Shown in pieces: positions 16,540 through 24,272 of a DNA stretch of 64,000 nucleotides. The stretch is from Zhongshania marina (lineage in GTDB: Bacteria; Pseudomonadota; Gammaproteobacteria; Pseudomonadales; Spongiibacteraceae), in contig NZ_PQGG01000021.1 in NCBI RefSeq assembly GCF_002915595.1, positions 1 to 64,000 of the forward strand, read 5' to 3'. Each line of letters starts with the position of its first letter. The first letter of the stretch is position 1. A program made the position numbers and the translations under genes. The notes beneath the pieces were generated by a model that did not search any database, was not told where the DNA came from, and worked only from the letters and a program-made list of their open reading frames with translations.

Positions 16540-16859
16540 ATCGCAATAGTACGCAAGCAAGGCTTTTGCAGCCAGTCCCTCGCCGCGCTCACTACCCCCA
16601 GCATAGCCATGCGTCAAATAGGAGGAACGATCTATAAACACGCGCGAAGACGCCACCCACGGCGCCTGAATGGAATGTCGGCTTATGCCCGCCCATTTTC
16701 CAGCAGGTCACCACAGCGGTATAAGCTAAAGAAAAAACGTAGATGTCGCGGCGAATACATAGCTCACAAGGCTATTTCCCACCAAGAAAAGCAGCACATC
16801 TATCTGTTAAGCGGAAAGAAGCATTTACCTCAAAATGTATTCAAAATTCATGTTTCTAG
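16540..16859. other. Stretch without a supported gene
   Basis: About 320 bases. A plus-strand frame (16609-16863, 84 codons) exists, but it has no ribosome site, a very basic composition and no family resemblance. It also runs into the end of the small minus-strand gene at 16860. I see no tRNA or clear RNA structure. Confidence 0.5.
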
Positions 16860-16979
16860 TTAATTCTTATACTTGATCCGCTCATACAGCTTCACCAGTG
16901 CCTCAGCTCGCCAATAAAAAATCAGGGGGATTGAGACTGCCGCTACCACTAATGCTAATGACAAAAAAATTCCCCACAT
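16860..16979 (-). CDS. Small single-span membrane protein, 39 residues
   Basis: Read directly from the minus strand: MWGIFLSLALVVAAVSIPLI followed by FYWRAEALVKLYERIKYKN and a TAA stop. A GGAG ribosome site stands seven bases upstream of the ATG. Residues 3-22 form one hydrophobic membrane span, and the rest is a positively charged amphipathic tail (K/R rich), giving a probable cytoplasmic C-terminus. I do not recognise a family. The clean ribosome site, hydrophobic segment and positive-inside charge make it a credible gene. It lies on the same strand as, and about 200 bases downstream of, the VWA/sigma-factor operon. Confidence 0.6.
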   Translation of the reverse strand: MWGIFLSLALVVAAVSIPLIFYWRAEALVKLYERIKYKN

Positions 16980-17132
16980 CGCACTTCTCCACACAATTCG
17001 AGACCGCTAAAATTTACTTTTAATCGACCATCAAATAATAGACACAGAGGATTTTTTTAACTAGCAAAAGAATCGTAAAAACAGTAATTTATAGATAAAT
17101 ATCAGCGATATTTTTCATATCAGTCGCCACCT

Positions 17133-17147
17133 GCTCCGAATCGGAGC
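17133..17147. repeat. Short inverted repeat after the sigma-factor gene
   Basis: GCTCCG-AAT-CGGAGC, a six-base-pair stem with a three-base loop, lies about 30 bases beyond the stop of the minus-strand sigma gene. On the minus strand no T-run follows, so a role as terminator is weakly supported. Confidence 0.3.
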
Positions 17148-17177
17148 GAGGGTTTATTTTTAAGGTAATAAACAACT

Positions 17178-17738
17178 TTAATTTGAAAGACAGCTATCGA
17201 TATACAATCGCAATTTATGTTTAATCTGGCTCATAAACTCTCGCGTGGCGCCATAACTTCTGCCCAGCAAACTTGCCACCGAGCGCAAATCCAGCTCATC
17301 ATCCATCACCCATGACAGGGCCTGCGCAGCTTCAGGGTTATCCCGACTGAAAACCGACATTTGTCCTTCTATACACGCTTTCAGGCGATCCTCATCATAG
17401 CTTTCCTCATCAAAAAGCCAGTCATCCCCATCGATGATCGAGGTCGTTTTCTCTGCGCTTCGATAGCGATCAGCGAGCTTCGACCTCACAACCGTCCAAA
17501 TCCAGCCGCGCCCCTGCCCTATAGGGGTAAAACTATTCGCTCGTTCAATAAATGCAATAAAAATATCATGCAGGATATCTTCCGCTTTGGCATCAGCAAT
17601 ACCGCGAAGTTTTAAAAATTTAATTATTTTATCGGCAAACTCGGTGTACAACTGAGTAACCGCAAGTTTACGGCGCTCGCCACCCCGCTGAAGCTCGGCG
17701 ATGAGGTGATCTACGTCTCCATTACTAAGGCTAGTCAT
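17178..17738 (-). CDS. ECF-type RNA polymerase sigma factor
   Basis: About 186 residues from ATG 17738. Region 2 is visible as LYTEFADKIIKFLKLRGIADAKAEDILHDIFIAFIERANSF with the D-ILHDIF core-binding block, then WIWTVVRSKLADRYR. Region 4 is LSWVMDDELDLRSVASLLGRSYGATREFMSQIKHKLR, a helix-turn-helix. The gene overlaps the end of the preceding anti-sigma candidate by eight bases. An in-frame start at 17813 would add an odd hydrophobic N-terminus lying inside that gene, so I reject it. It probably redirects RNA polymerase to envelope or stress genes when released. Confidence 0.85.
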   Translation of the reverse strand: MTSLSNGDVDHLIAELQRGGERRKLAVTQLYTEFADKIIKFLKLRGIADAKAEDILHDIFIAFIERANSFTPIGQGRGWIWTVVRSKLADRYRSAEKTTSIIDGDDWLFDEESYDEDRLKACIEGQMSVFSRDNPEAAQALSWVMDDELDLRSVASLLGRSYGATREFMSQIKHKLRLYIDSCLSN

Positions 17739-18507
17739 GGGCAATAACAAGCTGAATTTCAATATCAGTATTAATAGCCCAGCTCTCATTTTTATAAGAT
17801 TTGGGAAGAGCATCTATCCAGCGCACTTTGCTAGCTTCATTACTAAGCGTAAGTATCCAGATATCTTCGATCTCAGATTTAACAAGAGAAAGGCCCTGCT
17901 TATTTAGCTCGTACAAAGCCTGCCACTGCTTATTGGTAAGCCGCATTTCTATTGAAGAATTTAATTTAGGCGATTCTGGCTTTGGTGCAGGCCTACCCGC
18001 TTCGCTGTCATTGGCGCCATACACGCGCTCCGGTGCCGACGAGGCTGACATTTTCTGCTTCGCTTGGGAGGTCATTTCAGCAGCGATACTCGAATCAGAA
18101 AAACGAGCAACTTCTCGCTCTTCCGCTAGTCGCTCATCTTTCGCCACCGGCCTTTCCTGAGAATATGATTCGCGCTTTGAAGCACCATCTGTAGAGAGCT
18201 GCAGCGCGGCCTCGTGAAGCGGCTTATCCATAACGGCATAATTCAAAATAATGCTCACGCCTAATAACAGTACAGCCGCGTAGCCAAACAGTTGCATGCG
18301 TCGAGAACGCGCAACGGGGGCATCATACAAACCTTGATCAGCTAAACGCTTATGCAAGCGCTGCAGTGCAACTTGGTCGGTTTGCACTACGGGTTCAGCA
18401 GCGCGCAGGCCAGAGCGAACTGCCTTCATTACAGCCCGCTCCTTTTCGGTTTTGCATGCGCTTGGATCTACCAAGCGCTCGAGCCAATCTTCGATAGGTT
18501 CTGTCAT
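17731..18507 (-). CDS. Single-span membrane protein, candidate anti-sigma factor
   Basis: A 258-residue protein with a charged N-terminal 70 residues, one transmembrane span (about 71-91, LFGYAAVLLLGVSIILNYAV) and a periplasmic part rich in Ser, Glu and Lys. There is a second folded region near the C-terminus (LTNKQWQALYELNKQGL...WILTLSNEASKVRWIDALP). No zinc-binding HxxxCxxC anti-sigma motif is present. The call rests on topology and on position directly before, and overlapping, the ECF sigma gene. Its ATG overlaps the stop of the VWA gene (TAATG), indicating translational coupling of all three. Confidence 0.6.
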   Translation of the reverse strand: MTEPIEDWLERLVDPSACKTEKERAVMKAVRSGLRAAEPVVQTDQVALQRLHKRLADQGLYDAPVARSRRMQLFGYAAVLLLGVSIILNYAVMDKPLHEAALQLSTDGASKRESYSQERPVAKDERLAEEREVARFSDSSIAAEMTSQAKQKMSASSAPERVYGANDSEAGRPAPKPESPKLNSSIEMRLTNKQWQALYELNKQGLSLVKSEIEDIWILTLSNEASKVRWIDALPKSYKNESWAINTDIEIQLVIAHD

Positions 18508-20264
18508 TAATCTTGCGCTACTAAGCGTGGGGTTAGTCGTTCAACTAGATTAACAAATTCAGTGCGTTTAGCATCATTTAACTTGGCATTTACCCCTTTC
18601 GCGCGGCTTAACACCCCGTGAAGACTAGCAGACCCCGCGTGCTCTGATTTCGACAATAGCAAACTCAACTCCGCCACCGCAGATGCCCATTGCAGATCTG
18701 GCGTGGCAGCGGCGATCGATTTTGCTTTGGTAGTCATGGCGTGGGCAAACTCAACTCCCTTGTCACCGTCAGGCTGCTTATAGCGCACTTTTACATAAGC
18801 CAGCTCCATCGCCTCACTACCTGCCGTGCGAGTGGTCTGATAGCGCCGTTCGATATCTGGTGTGGCGCCGATGCCACTAGGAATAATTTCATAGAGTGCG
18901 ACAACCGAATGCCCCACGCCAATTTCACCGGAATCCTTTTTATCATCGCGAAAGTCTTCGGCATTCATTACTCGTGACTCGTATCCAAGCAGGCGATACT
19001 GAGCAACGGCGGCGGGGTTAAATTCAACCTGAATCTTCACATCCTTGGCAGCGATATGCAGAGTACGAGTAAGTTCAGAGCCAAAAAGGCGCTGCGCTTC
19101 CGAGTCGGAGTCTAGGTAATGCGCTACGCCGTTTCCCGCCTCGGCGAGAACCTGCATCTTGGCATCTTGGTAGTTCCCAGTACCCATACCAATTATCGAC
19201 AGAAAAACACCGCTTTCACGCTGTTTTTCAATCATCGATTTCAACTCGCCGTCACCGCTCACACCAACATTAAAATCGCCGTCAGTCGCCAATATCACCA
19301 GATTAGTGGCGTTCTCGTCATACTGTTTACGCGCAACATCGTAGGCAAGCTGAATACCAGCGCCGCCTGCAGTGGAGCCACCTGCGGTAAGATTAGCTAA
19401 GGCCTGATGAATACGATGGCTTTCAGTAACCGGCGTCGGTGCTAGCACCAAACCCGCACTCCCCGCATAGGTCACGATGGCAACTTGATCTTGAGGTTTT
19501 AAATTAGACAACAGGGTTTGAAAACTACGAATCAGCAGCGGTAGCTTATCTGCACTGTTCATAGAACCCGAGGTGTCTAGCAAAAAGGTAATACGAGCGC
19601 CCTTATCACTCATAGCGCTTTGATCTGTTGCTTTAACACCGATCATCGCCAATCGATGATTGGGGTTCCAGGGCGCTACGGCATAGTCAGACATAACGGC
19701 CAGTGGATGCCCATCACTAGGCGCGGGAAAGTTATAGTCAAAATAATTCACCATCTCTTCTAAACGCACGCTTGATGGAATTGGCACCGAGCCTTGATTA
19801 ATTTGCCGACGAACATTGCTGTAACTCGCCGAATCCACCTCTAAGCCAAAGGTAGATAAAGGCGAAAGCGCTACCGATAAAAAGCGATTCTCGTTCTTAG
19901 CGGCATAATTCTCGCGATCCAGCGGTATTACCTCCCCCATTGGGTTTCGGGTCATTAGCATTGGTGACGCCATATCTGCGGCGAGTTTTGAGTACTCATG
20001 AGCGCGACGCGGTTCAAGCTCCGCCTTTGAGCTAATACTGCCAGCGTGGTGTGCGGGCGACGGCTTCACCGCAATAAATTGCTGAGCAGCTTGTTCTTGG
20101 TAAACCACCGTCGGATGCTGTGAATCGTCAATCTCATTAATGCTATGAGTCTGCGGTGAGGTGGTCTTAGCGGAATCTGAAAAAGCCGGATCATCTGCTG
20201 CCTGAAACGCAAAGAAAGCGCCGGCAACGAGTAAAAACAAACACAATATAATGATGTAGCGCAT
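18507..20264 (-). CDS. YfbK-like von Willebrand factor A domain protein
   Basis: A 585-residue exported protein beginning with a hydrophobic signal or anchor (YIIILCLFLLVAGAFFAF, 3-20). After a low-complexity linker comes the YfbK N-terminal domain (STFGLEVDSASYSNVRRQIN, 137-156; SVRLEEMVNYFDYNFP). The VWA domain follows with a MIDAS motif DTSGS (230-234), and then a C-terminal DUF3520-like part (VKVRYKQPDGDKGVEF). VWA domains bind protein partners through a metal ion. GGGAG precedes the ATG. As first gene of the VWA/anti-sigma/sigma operon, it is a candidate periplasmic sensor arm of the signalling unit. Confidence 0.85.
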   Translation of the reverse strand: MRYIIILCLFLLVAGAFFAFQAADDPAFSDSAKTTSPQTHSINEIDDSQHPTVVYQEQAAQQFIAVKPSPAHHAGSISSKAELEPRRAHEYSKLAADMASPMLMTRNPMGEVIPLDRENYAAKNENRFLSVALSPLSTFGLEVDSASYSNVRRQINQGSVPIPSSVRLEEMVNYFDYNFPAPSDGHPLAVMSDYAVAPWNPNHRLAMIGVKATDQSAMSDKGARITFLLDTSGSMNSADKLPLLIRSFQTLLSNLKPQDQVAIVTYAGSAGLVLAPTPVTESHRIHQALANLTAGGSTAGGAGIQLAYDVARKQYDENATNLVILATDGDFNVGVSGDGELKSMIEKQRESGVFLSIIGMGTGNYQDAKMQVLAEAGNGVAHYLDSDSEAQRLFGSELTRTLHIAAKDVKIQVEFNPAAVAQYRLLGYESRVMNAEDFRDDKKDSGEIGVGHSVVALYEIIPSGIGATPDIERRYQTTRTAGSEAMELAYVKVRYKQPDGDKGVEFAHAMTTKAKSIAAATPDLQWASAVAELSLLLSKSEHAGSASLHGVLSRAKGVNAKLNDAKRTEFVNLVERLTPRLVAQD

Positions 20265-20461
20265 GGTCGTTCTCCCTTAATTTATACAACTGTCATATGT
20301 ATAAACGCAGGGAAGAAGCGAATGTCAGGCTGCGGTATAAAATATTTTTTTATTCGGTCTTTAAAGCTGATTGCTTTCAGGCTTGGCTGCTAGCACCAAA
20401 AATACTCTTCGCTCCCCTGCTCTGCTAAAATGCCTAGTCACGCCGCGAGCAGGATTACCAC

Positions 20462-21337
20462 ATGGCTTTTACCGACAAAAACGCTGAACCCTATAGCGGA
20501 CAAGACTTAGTTCGCTATATAGACAAGGCAGTGCAGGTCACAGCACCGAAGTCCAAGATACGAAAATTAAGCTACAAATTAATCAAGCAAGTATTTCAGC
20601 CCCAGCTACTTGATACCCACAACATTCCCAAGCAACCCTGCTTATTCGTCGCGAACCATGCGCTGTATGCGGTCGACGGGCCGATTATTGGCCTGCCTAT
20701 GCTAGAGGAACAGGGTCGTTTTATCCGCGCACTCAGCGACAAATTTCTGTGGCATCCATTTAATGAAGAGCTTTTATTAAATCAGGGAGTGGTTATCGGC
20801 CACCCAGAGGTTTGCTCTGCGTTGATGGAAGTTGGCAGCGATCTTATCGTCTTTCCCGGAGGCGCCCACGAAGCCACAAAATCGGCGGACAAAAAGTATC
20901 AACTACTCTGGAAAGAGCGTCACGGCTTTATCAAGCTTGCAGCTAAACACGGTTATACGATTGTGCCCACCGCGATTGTCGGCCCAGAGGAATTTTATGA
21001 TCATCTAATTGAAGGAGAGGATTTGCCCAATACATTGCTAGGTCGTGCACTGAGTTTACTCGGCCTGATCAATGAAAATACCCGCAGCGATTTAATGGGG
21101 CCAATTCCGCTTGGGGTATTCGGCACACTCATCCCCAAACCCCAAAAATGTTATATCCAGTTTTCGGAGCCATTAGATCTGAGCAAATACAAAGGCAAAC
21201 GCTTGGCAGAAAAAACAATGCGCAGTTTGCGCCAACAGGTTGCTGACGACATTAATACAATGATTGCGGCATTGCTAAAAACCCAAGCCAAAGATCGAAG
21301 CAGAATTGGCCGTATTAGGCGACTACTCACTAGGTAA
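20462..21337 (+). CDS. Glycerolipid/wax-type acyltransferase (LPLAT superfamily, MGAT/phytyl-ester-synthase-like)
   Basis: A 291-residue acyltransferase. ANHALYAVDGP (64-74) carries the catalytic His/Asp with five residues between H66 and D72. FPGGAHEATKSADKKYQLLWKERHGFIKLAAKHG matches the PGGxxE block of TMEM68/phytyl ester synthase-like enzymes rather than the EGTRS block of PlsC. It should transfer an acyl group to a lipid alcohol or lysolipid at the inner membrane. No signal or clear membrane span. A single gene, convergent with the oxidoreductase operon that follows. Confidence 0.75.
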   Translation: MAFTDKNAEPYSGQDLVRYIDKAVQVTAPKSKIRKLSYKLIKQVFQPQLLDTHNIPKQPCLFVANHALYAVDGPIIGLPMLEEQGRFIRALSDKFLWHPFNEELLLNQGVVIGHPEVCSALMEVGSDLIVFPGGAHEATKSADKKYQLLWKERHGFIKLAAKHGYTIVPTAIVGPEEFYDHLIEGEDLPNTLLGRALSLLGLINENTRSDLMGPIPLGVFGTLIPKPQKCYIQFSEPLDLSKYKGKRLAEKTMRSLRQQVADDINTMIAALLKTQAKDRSRIGRIRRLLTR

Positions 21338-21346
21338 TTAGTCGCC
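21318..21346. terminator. Hairpin at the convergent gene ends
   Basis: GGCGACTA (21318-21325) and TAGTCGCC (21339-21346) form an eight-base-pair stem with a 13-base loop. It spans the acyltransferase stop codon and lies 13 bases from the end of the convergent korB-like gene. No strong T-run, so terminator function is uncertain. Confidence 0.4.
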
Positions 21347-21359
21347 CAACAGGCGGAAT

Positions 21360-22412
21360 TTAACGCAAACTTTCGTTTAGCTTATCGAGCACCTTTTGAC
21401 CTGGGCATAGTTCTGCCTCGCCTAGGTCACGTAATGGGGTTTTGCTAGTGCCCAAGATTTCGTGCAGATCCTGGGATTTTTCATCCATAAACAAAAGACC
21501 CGTCAGTATCTGATCTTTGGCCTTATAGTCTTTTATCAAACGCAGCGCGGAACGACGGCTGTTTAGGTCTAGCTCTGGATCAGCTTTATGAAGATGCACC
21601 ACTGAACCATCGTGCAAGGTCACCTCTTTAGACTGCCCCTGCTCGTACTCGGTGGATATTTCCTGCTTAAACGGCACGTAATCAACCGTACCCGTTGCCG
21701 CGAGATGATCGCGCACGTGCTCATAACCCTTGGTCGATTTAGGATTGTTATTAAAGGTAACGCAGGGCGAAATAACGTCGATAAACGCAAAGCCTCGGTG
21801 ACTAATTGCCGCCTTAATTAAGGGCACCAACTGCTGGCGATCACCGGAGAAACTGCGCGCCACAAAGGTTGCCCCCAATTGCAAGGCCACACTCGCAAGA
21901 TCGATGGGTTCAAAATGATTCGGCTCACCTTTTTTACTAGCAGAACCAATGTCGGCCGTGGCTGAATCTTGGCCTTTGGTTAAGCCATAGCAGCCATTAT
22001 TCTCTACCACATACATCATATTTAAGTTGCGACGAACCGCGTGGGTGAACTGCCCCATTCCGATGGATGCGGTGTCGCCGTCACCGGATACGCCCACGTA
22101 AATCAAGTCGCGGTTGGCGAGATTAGCTCCCGTTGCCACCGATGGCATACGTCCGTGCACCGAGTTAAAACCGTGGGAATTCCCTAAAAAATAAGTTGGG
22201 GTTTTAGAGGAACACCCAATACCAGACAGCTTGGCCACCTTATGTGGCGCAATAGATAGTTCAAAGCAGGCTTGCACAATTGCAGCACTAATGGAGTCAT
22301 GACCACAGCCGGCACATAGGGTGGAAATAGCTCCCTCATAATCTTTACGAGTGAAGCCAAGCTCATTGCGCGGCAATTCCGGATGACGAAATGCGGGGCG
22401 AATATACGTCAT
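21360..22412 (-). CDS. korB: 2-oxoacid:ferredoxin oxidoreductase, beta subunit
   Basis: A 350-residue thiamine-diphosphate and iron-sulfur subunit. CAGCGHD (33-39) and C67 in GIGCSSK, with a later Cys in ISPCVTF, provide the [4Fe-4S] ligands. GDGD (110-113) with N138/N139 (VVENNGCYGLTKGQDS) forms the Mg-thiamine-diphosphate site. It decarboxylates a 2-oxoacid, reducing ferredoxin and forming an acyl-CoA. Last gene of a three-gene operon; its ATG overlaps the stop of the alpha subunit gene. Next to aconitase, 2-oxoglutarate is the most attractive substrate, but pyruvate or branched 2-oxoacids cannot be excluded. Confidence 0.88.
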   Translation of the reverse strand: MTYIRPAFRHPELPRNELGFTRKDYEGAISTLCAGCGHDSISAAIVQACFELSIAPHKVAKLSGIGCSSKTPTYFLGNSHGFNSVHGRMPSVATGANLANRDLIYVGVSGDGDTASIGMGQFTHAVRRNLNMMYVVENNGCYGLTKGQDSATADIGSASKKGEPNHFEPIDLASVALQLGATFVARSFSGDRQQLVPLIKAAISHRGFAFIDVISPCVTFNNNPKSTKGYEHVRDHLAATGTVDYVPFKQEISTEYEQGQSKEVTLHDGSVVHLHKADPELDLNSRRSALRLIKDYKAKDQILTGLLFMDEKSQDLHEILGTSKTPLRDLGEAELCPGQKVLDKLNESLR

Positions 22413-24271
22413 TAAACAGACTCCTTAGCCATTTTTTTCTTATGTAGCGGCCGAACATTGTCACCGCGCAATACCGCTATGATTTCGTCACGGATCTTGC
22501 GCGCGGTAATGGGGGTGCCGTTGTAATTTAAAATCGAAATGAGATCTCGTGGTGATACCAAGCACTCATTCACCAGCAATGTTCGCATTTGTGCATCGCG
22601 ATTTTGATCAACCACAAACACCGTATCATGCTGCTCAATAAAGGCATCGACAGACTTATGGAACGGAAAGCCCTTTATACGCAGTGTATCTACTGCGATA
22701 CCCTCTGCAGCTAATGCGTCTATTGCCTCTAAGGTTGCATCACGGCTAGTACCAAAATGAATAACGCCAACTTTTGAGCCACCTTTATTCGCTTCAATTA
22801 ACTCAGGCATGGGCACTAGATTTTTTGCGGTATCCCACTTTTTAAGCAGTCGCTGCATATTCTTTTCATAAGCATCGCCATCTTCGGTATACACCGCATA
22901 TTCATCCCGTGAGGTGCCGCGGGTGAAAAATGCGCCCTTTGTTGGGTGGGTGCCGGGGTAGGTTCGATAGGGAATACCGTCGCCATCTACATCTAAATAG
23001 CGGCCAAAACGCTCGATCATCGCCTCTAGCTGCTCTTCGTTAAAGACCTTGCCGCGCTTATATTCGCGCTTATCATCCCAGACCAGCGGCGGCGACATGG
23101 TGTCGTTCATACCGAGATCAAGATCCGTCAACATAATAACGGGAGTTTGCAGCGTTTCTGCCAAATCAAACGCGTCGGCGCTCATCTCGAAACATTCCCG
23201 AGGTGTCGCGGGAAATAGCAGCACGTGTTTTGTGTCGCCGTGGGAGGCGTAGGCACAGGCCAGCACATCGGATTGCTGGGTACGGGTTGGCATACCAGTT
23301 GACGGGCCTGCTCGCTGAACATCGATAAGCACCGTTGGAATTTCGGCAAAATACGCCAAGCCGAGAAACTCACTCATTAAGGAAATGCCTGGACCACTGG
23401 TTGCAGTAAAGGCCCGCGCACCGTTCCAGCTTGCGCCTATCACCATTCCGATCGCGGCCAGTTCATCCTCTGCCTGAACAATGGCGTAATTTTTATTTCC
23501 GCTGCCGGGGTCAATACGCAGGCGCTTACAGTATTTGTCAAAACCATCTACCACCGAGGTCGACGGGGTAATCGGGTACCACGCTGCGACCGTCGCACCG
23601 CCGTATATGGCGCCAAGAGATGCCGCCGTATTGCCATCAATCAGAATCTGATCACCCACCTCATCGCGGCGTTCAACACGAATTCCCAGCGGGCATTGAT
23701 AATGTTCGGCAGCGTAGTGATAACCAATTTCCAGCGCCCGAACATTGGGCGTGATCAATTTCTCTTTGCCGCGAAACTGATCCGACACCAAGCCGGTCAG
23801 TACGTCAAATTCAATATCTAATAGTGCAGATAAAGCGCCAACGTAAATGATATTGCGAAACAATTGTTGCTGACGGGCATCACTGTATTCACGCTGACAT
23901 AAATCTTTTAAGGGCACACCGATAAAATGAATATCACTGCGCATTAAACGCAGATCTAGGGGCTTACTAGAGTCATAGAAAAAATACCCGCCCGCCTCTA
24001 CTTCTTGTATGTCTTTCGCCATACTTTGCGGATTCATGCACACCATCATATCTACGCCGCCACGGCGACCTAGATAGCCGTTTTCATTTACCCTCACCTC
24101 ATACCAGGTTGGCAGACCTTGAATATTTGACGGAAAAATATTCTTTGGGCTGATCGGCAAGCCCATTCTAAACAAGGACTTTGCAAACATATTATTTGCA
24201 CTTGCGGAGCCGGTGCCGTTCACATTCGCAAACTTAATCACAAAATCATTAACTGCTTCGATGCGTTTCAT
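22412..24271 (-). CDS. korA: 2-oxoacid:ferredoxin oxidoreductase, fused gamma-alpha subunit
   Basis: About 619 residues. The N-terminal 190 residues are the gamma (CoA-transfer) domain (FVIKFANVNGTGSASANNMF; YLGRRGGVDMMV). The rest is the alpha pyrimidine-binding domain, starting at GNTAASLGAIYGGATVAAWYPITPSTSVVDGF, with ATSGPGISLMSEFLGLAYFAEIP, then the C-terminal domain (VGVIHFGTSRDATLEAIDALAAEGI). Fused gamma-alpha subunits are usual in bacterial KorA. ATG 24271 follows the upstream stop by one base; a GTG at 24280 would overlap it. Works with the beta subunit. Confidence 0.88.
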   Translation of the reverse strand: MKRIEAVNDFVIKFANVNGTGSASANNMFAKSLFRMGLPISPKNIFPSNIQGLPTWYEVRVNENGYLGRRGGVDMMVCMNPQSMAKDIQEVEAGGYFFYDSSKPLDLRLMRSDIHFIGVPLKDLCQREYSDARQQQLFRNIIYVGALSALLDIEFDVLTGLVSDQFRGKEKLITPNVRALEIGYHYAAEHYQCPLGIRVERRDEVGDQILIDGNTAASLGAIYGGATVAAWYPITPSTSVVDGFDKYCKRLRIDPGSGNKNYAIVQAEDELAAIGMVIGASWNGARAFTATSGPGISLMSEFLGLAYFAEIPTVLIDVQRAGPSTGMPTRTQQSDVLACAYASHGDTKHVLLFPATPRECFEMSADAFDLAETLQTPVIMLTDLDLGMNDTMSPPLVWDDKREYKRGKVFNEEQLEAMIERFGRYLDVDGDGIPYRTYPGTHPTKGAFFTRGTSRDEYAVYTEDGDAYEKNMQRLLKKWDTAKNLVPMPELIEANKGGSKVGVIHFGTSRDATLEAIDALAAEGIAVDTLRIKGFPFHKSVDAFIEQHDTVFVVDQNRDAQMRTLLVNECLVSPRDLISILNYNGTPITARKIRDEIIAVLRGDNVRPLHKKKMAKESV

Positions 24272-24272
24272 A

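Noticed and set aside
16609-16863. Plus-strand open frame of 84 codons
   Set aside because: No ribosome site, very basic and unlike any family; it ends within the stop region of the better supported small minus-strand gene.
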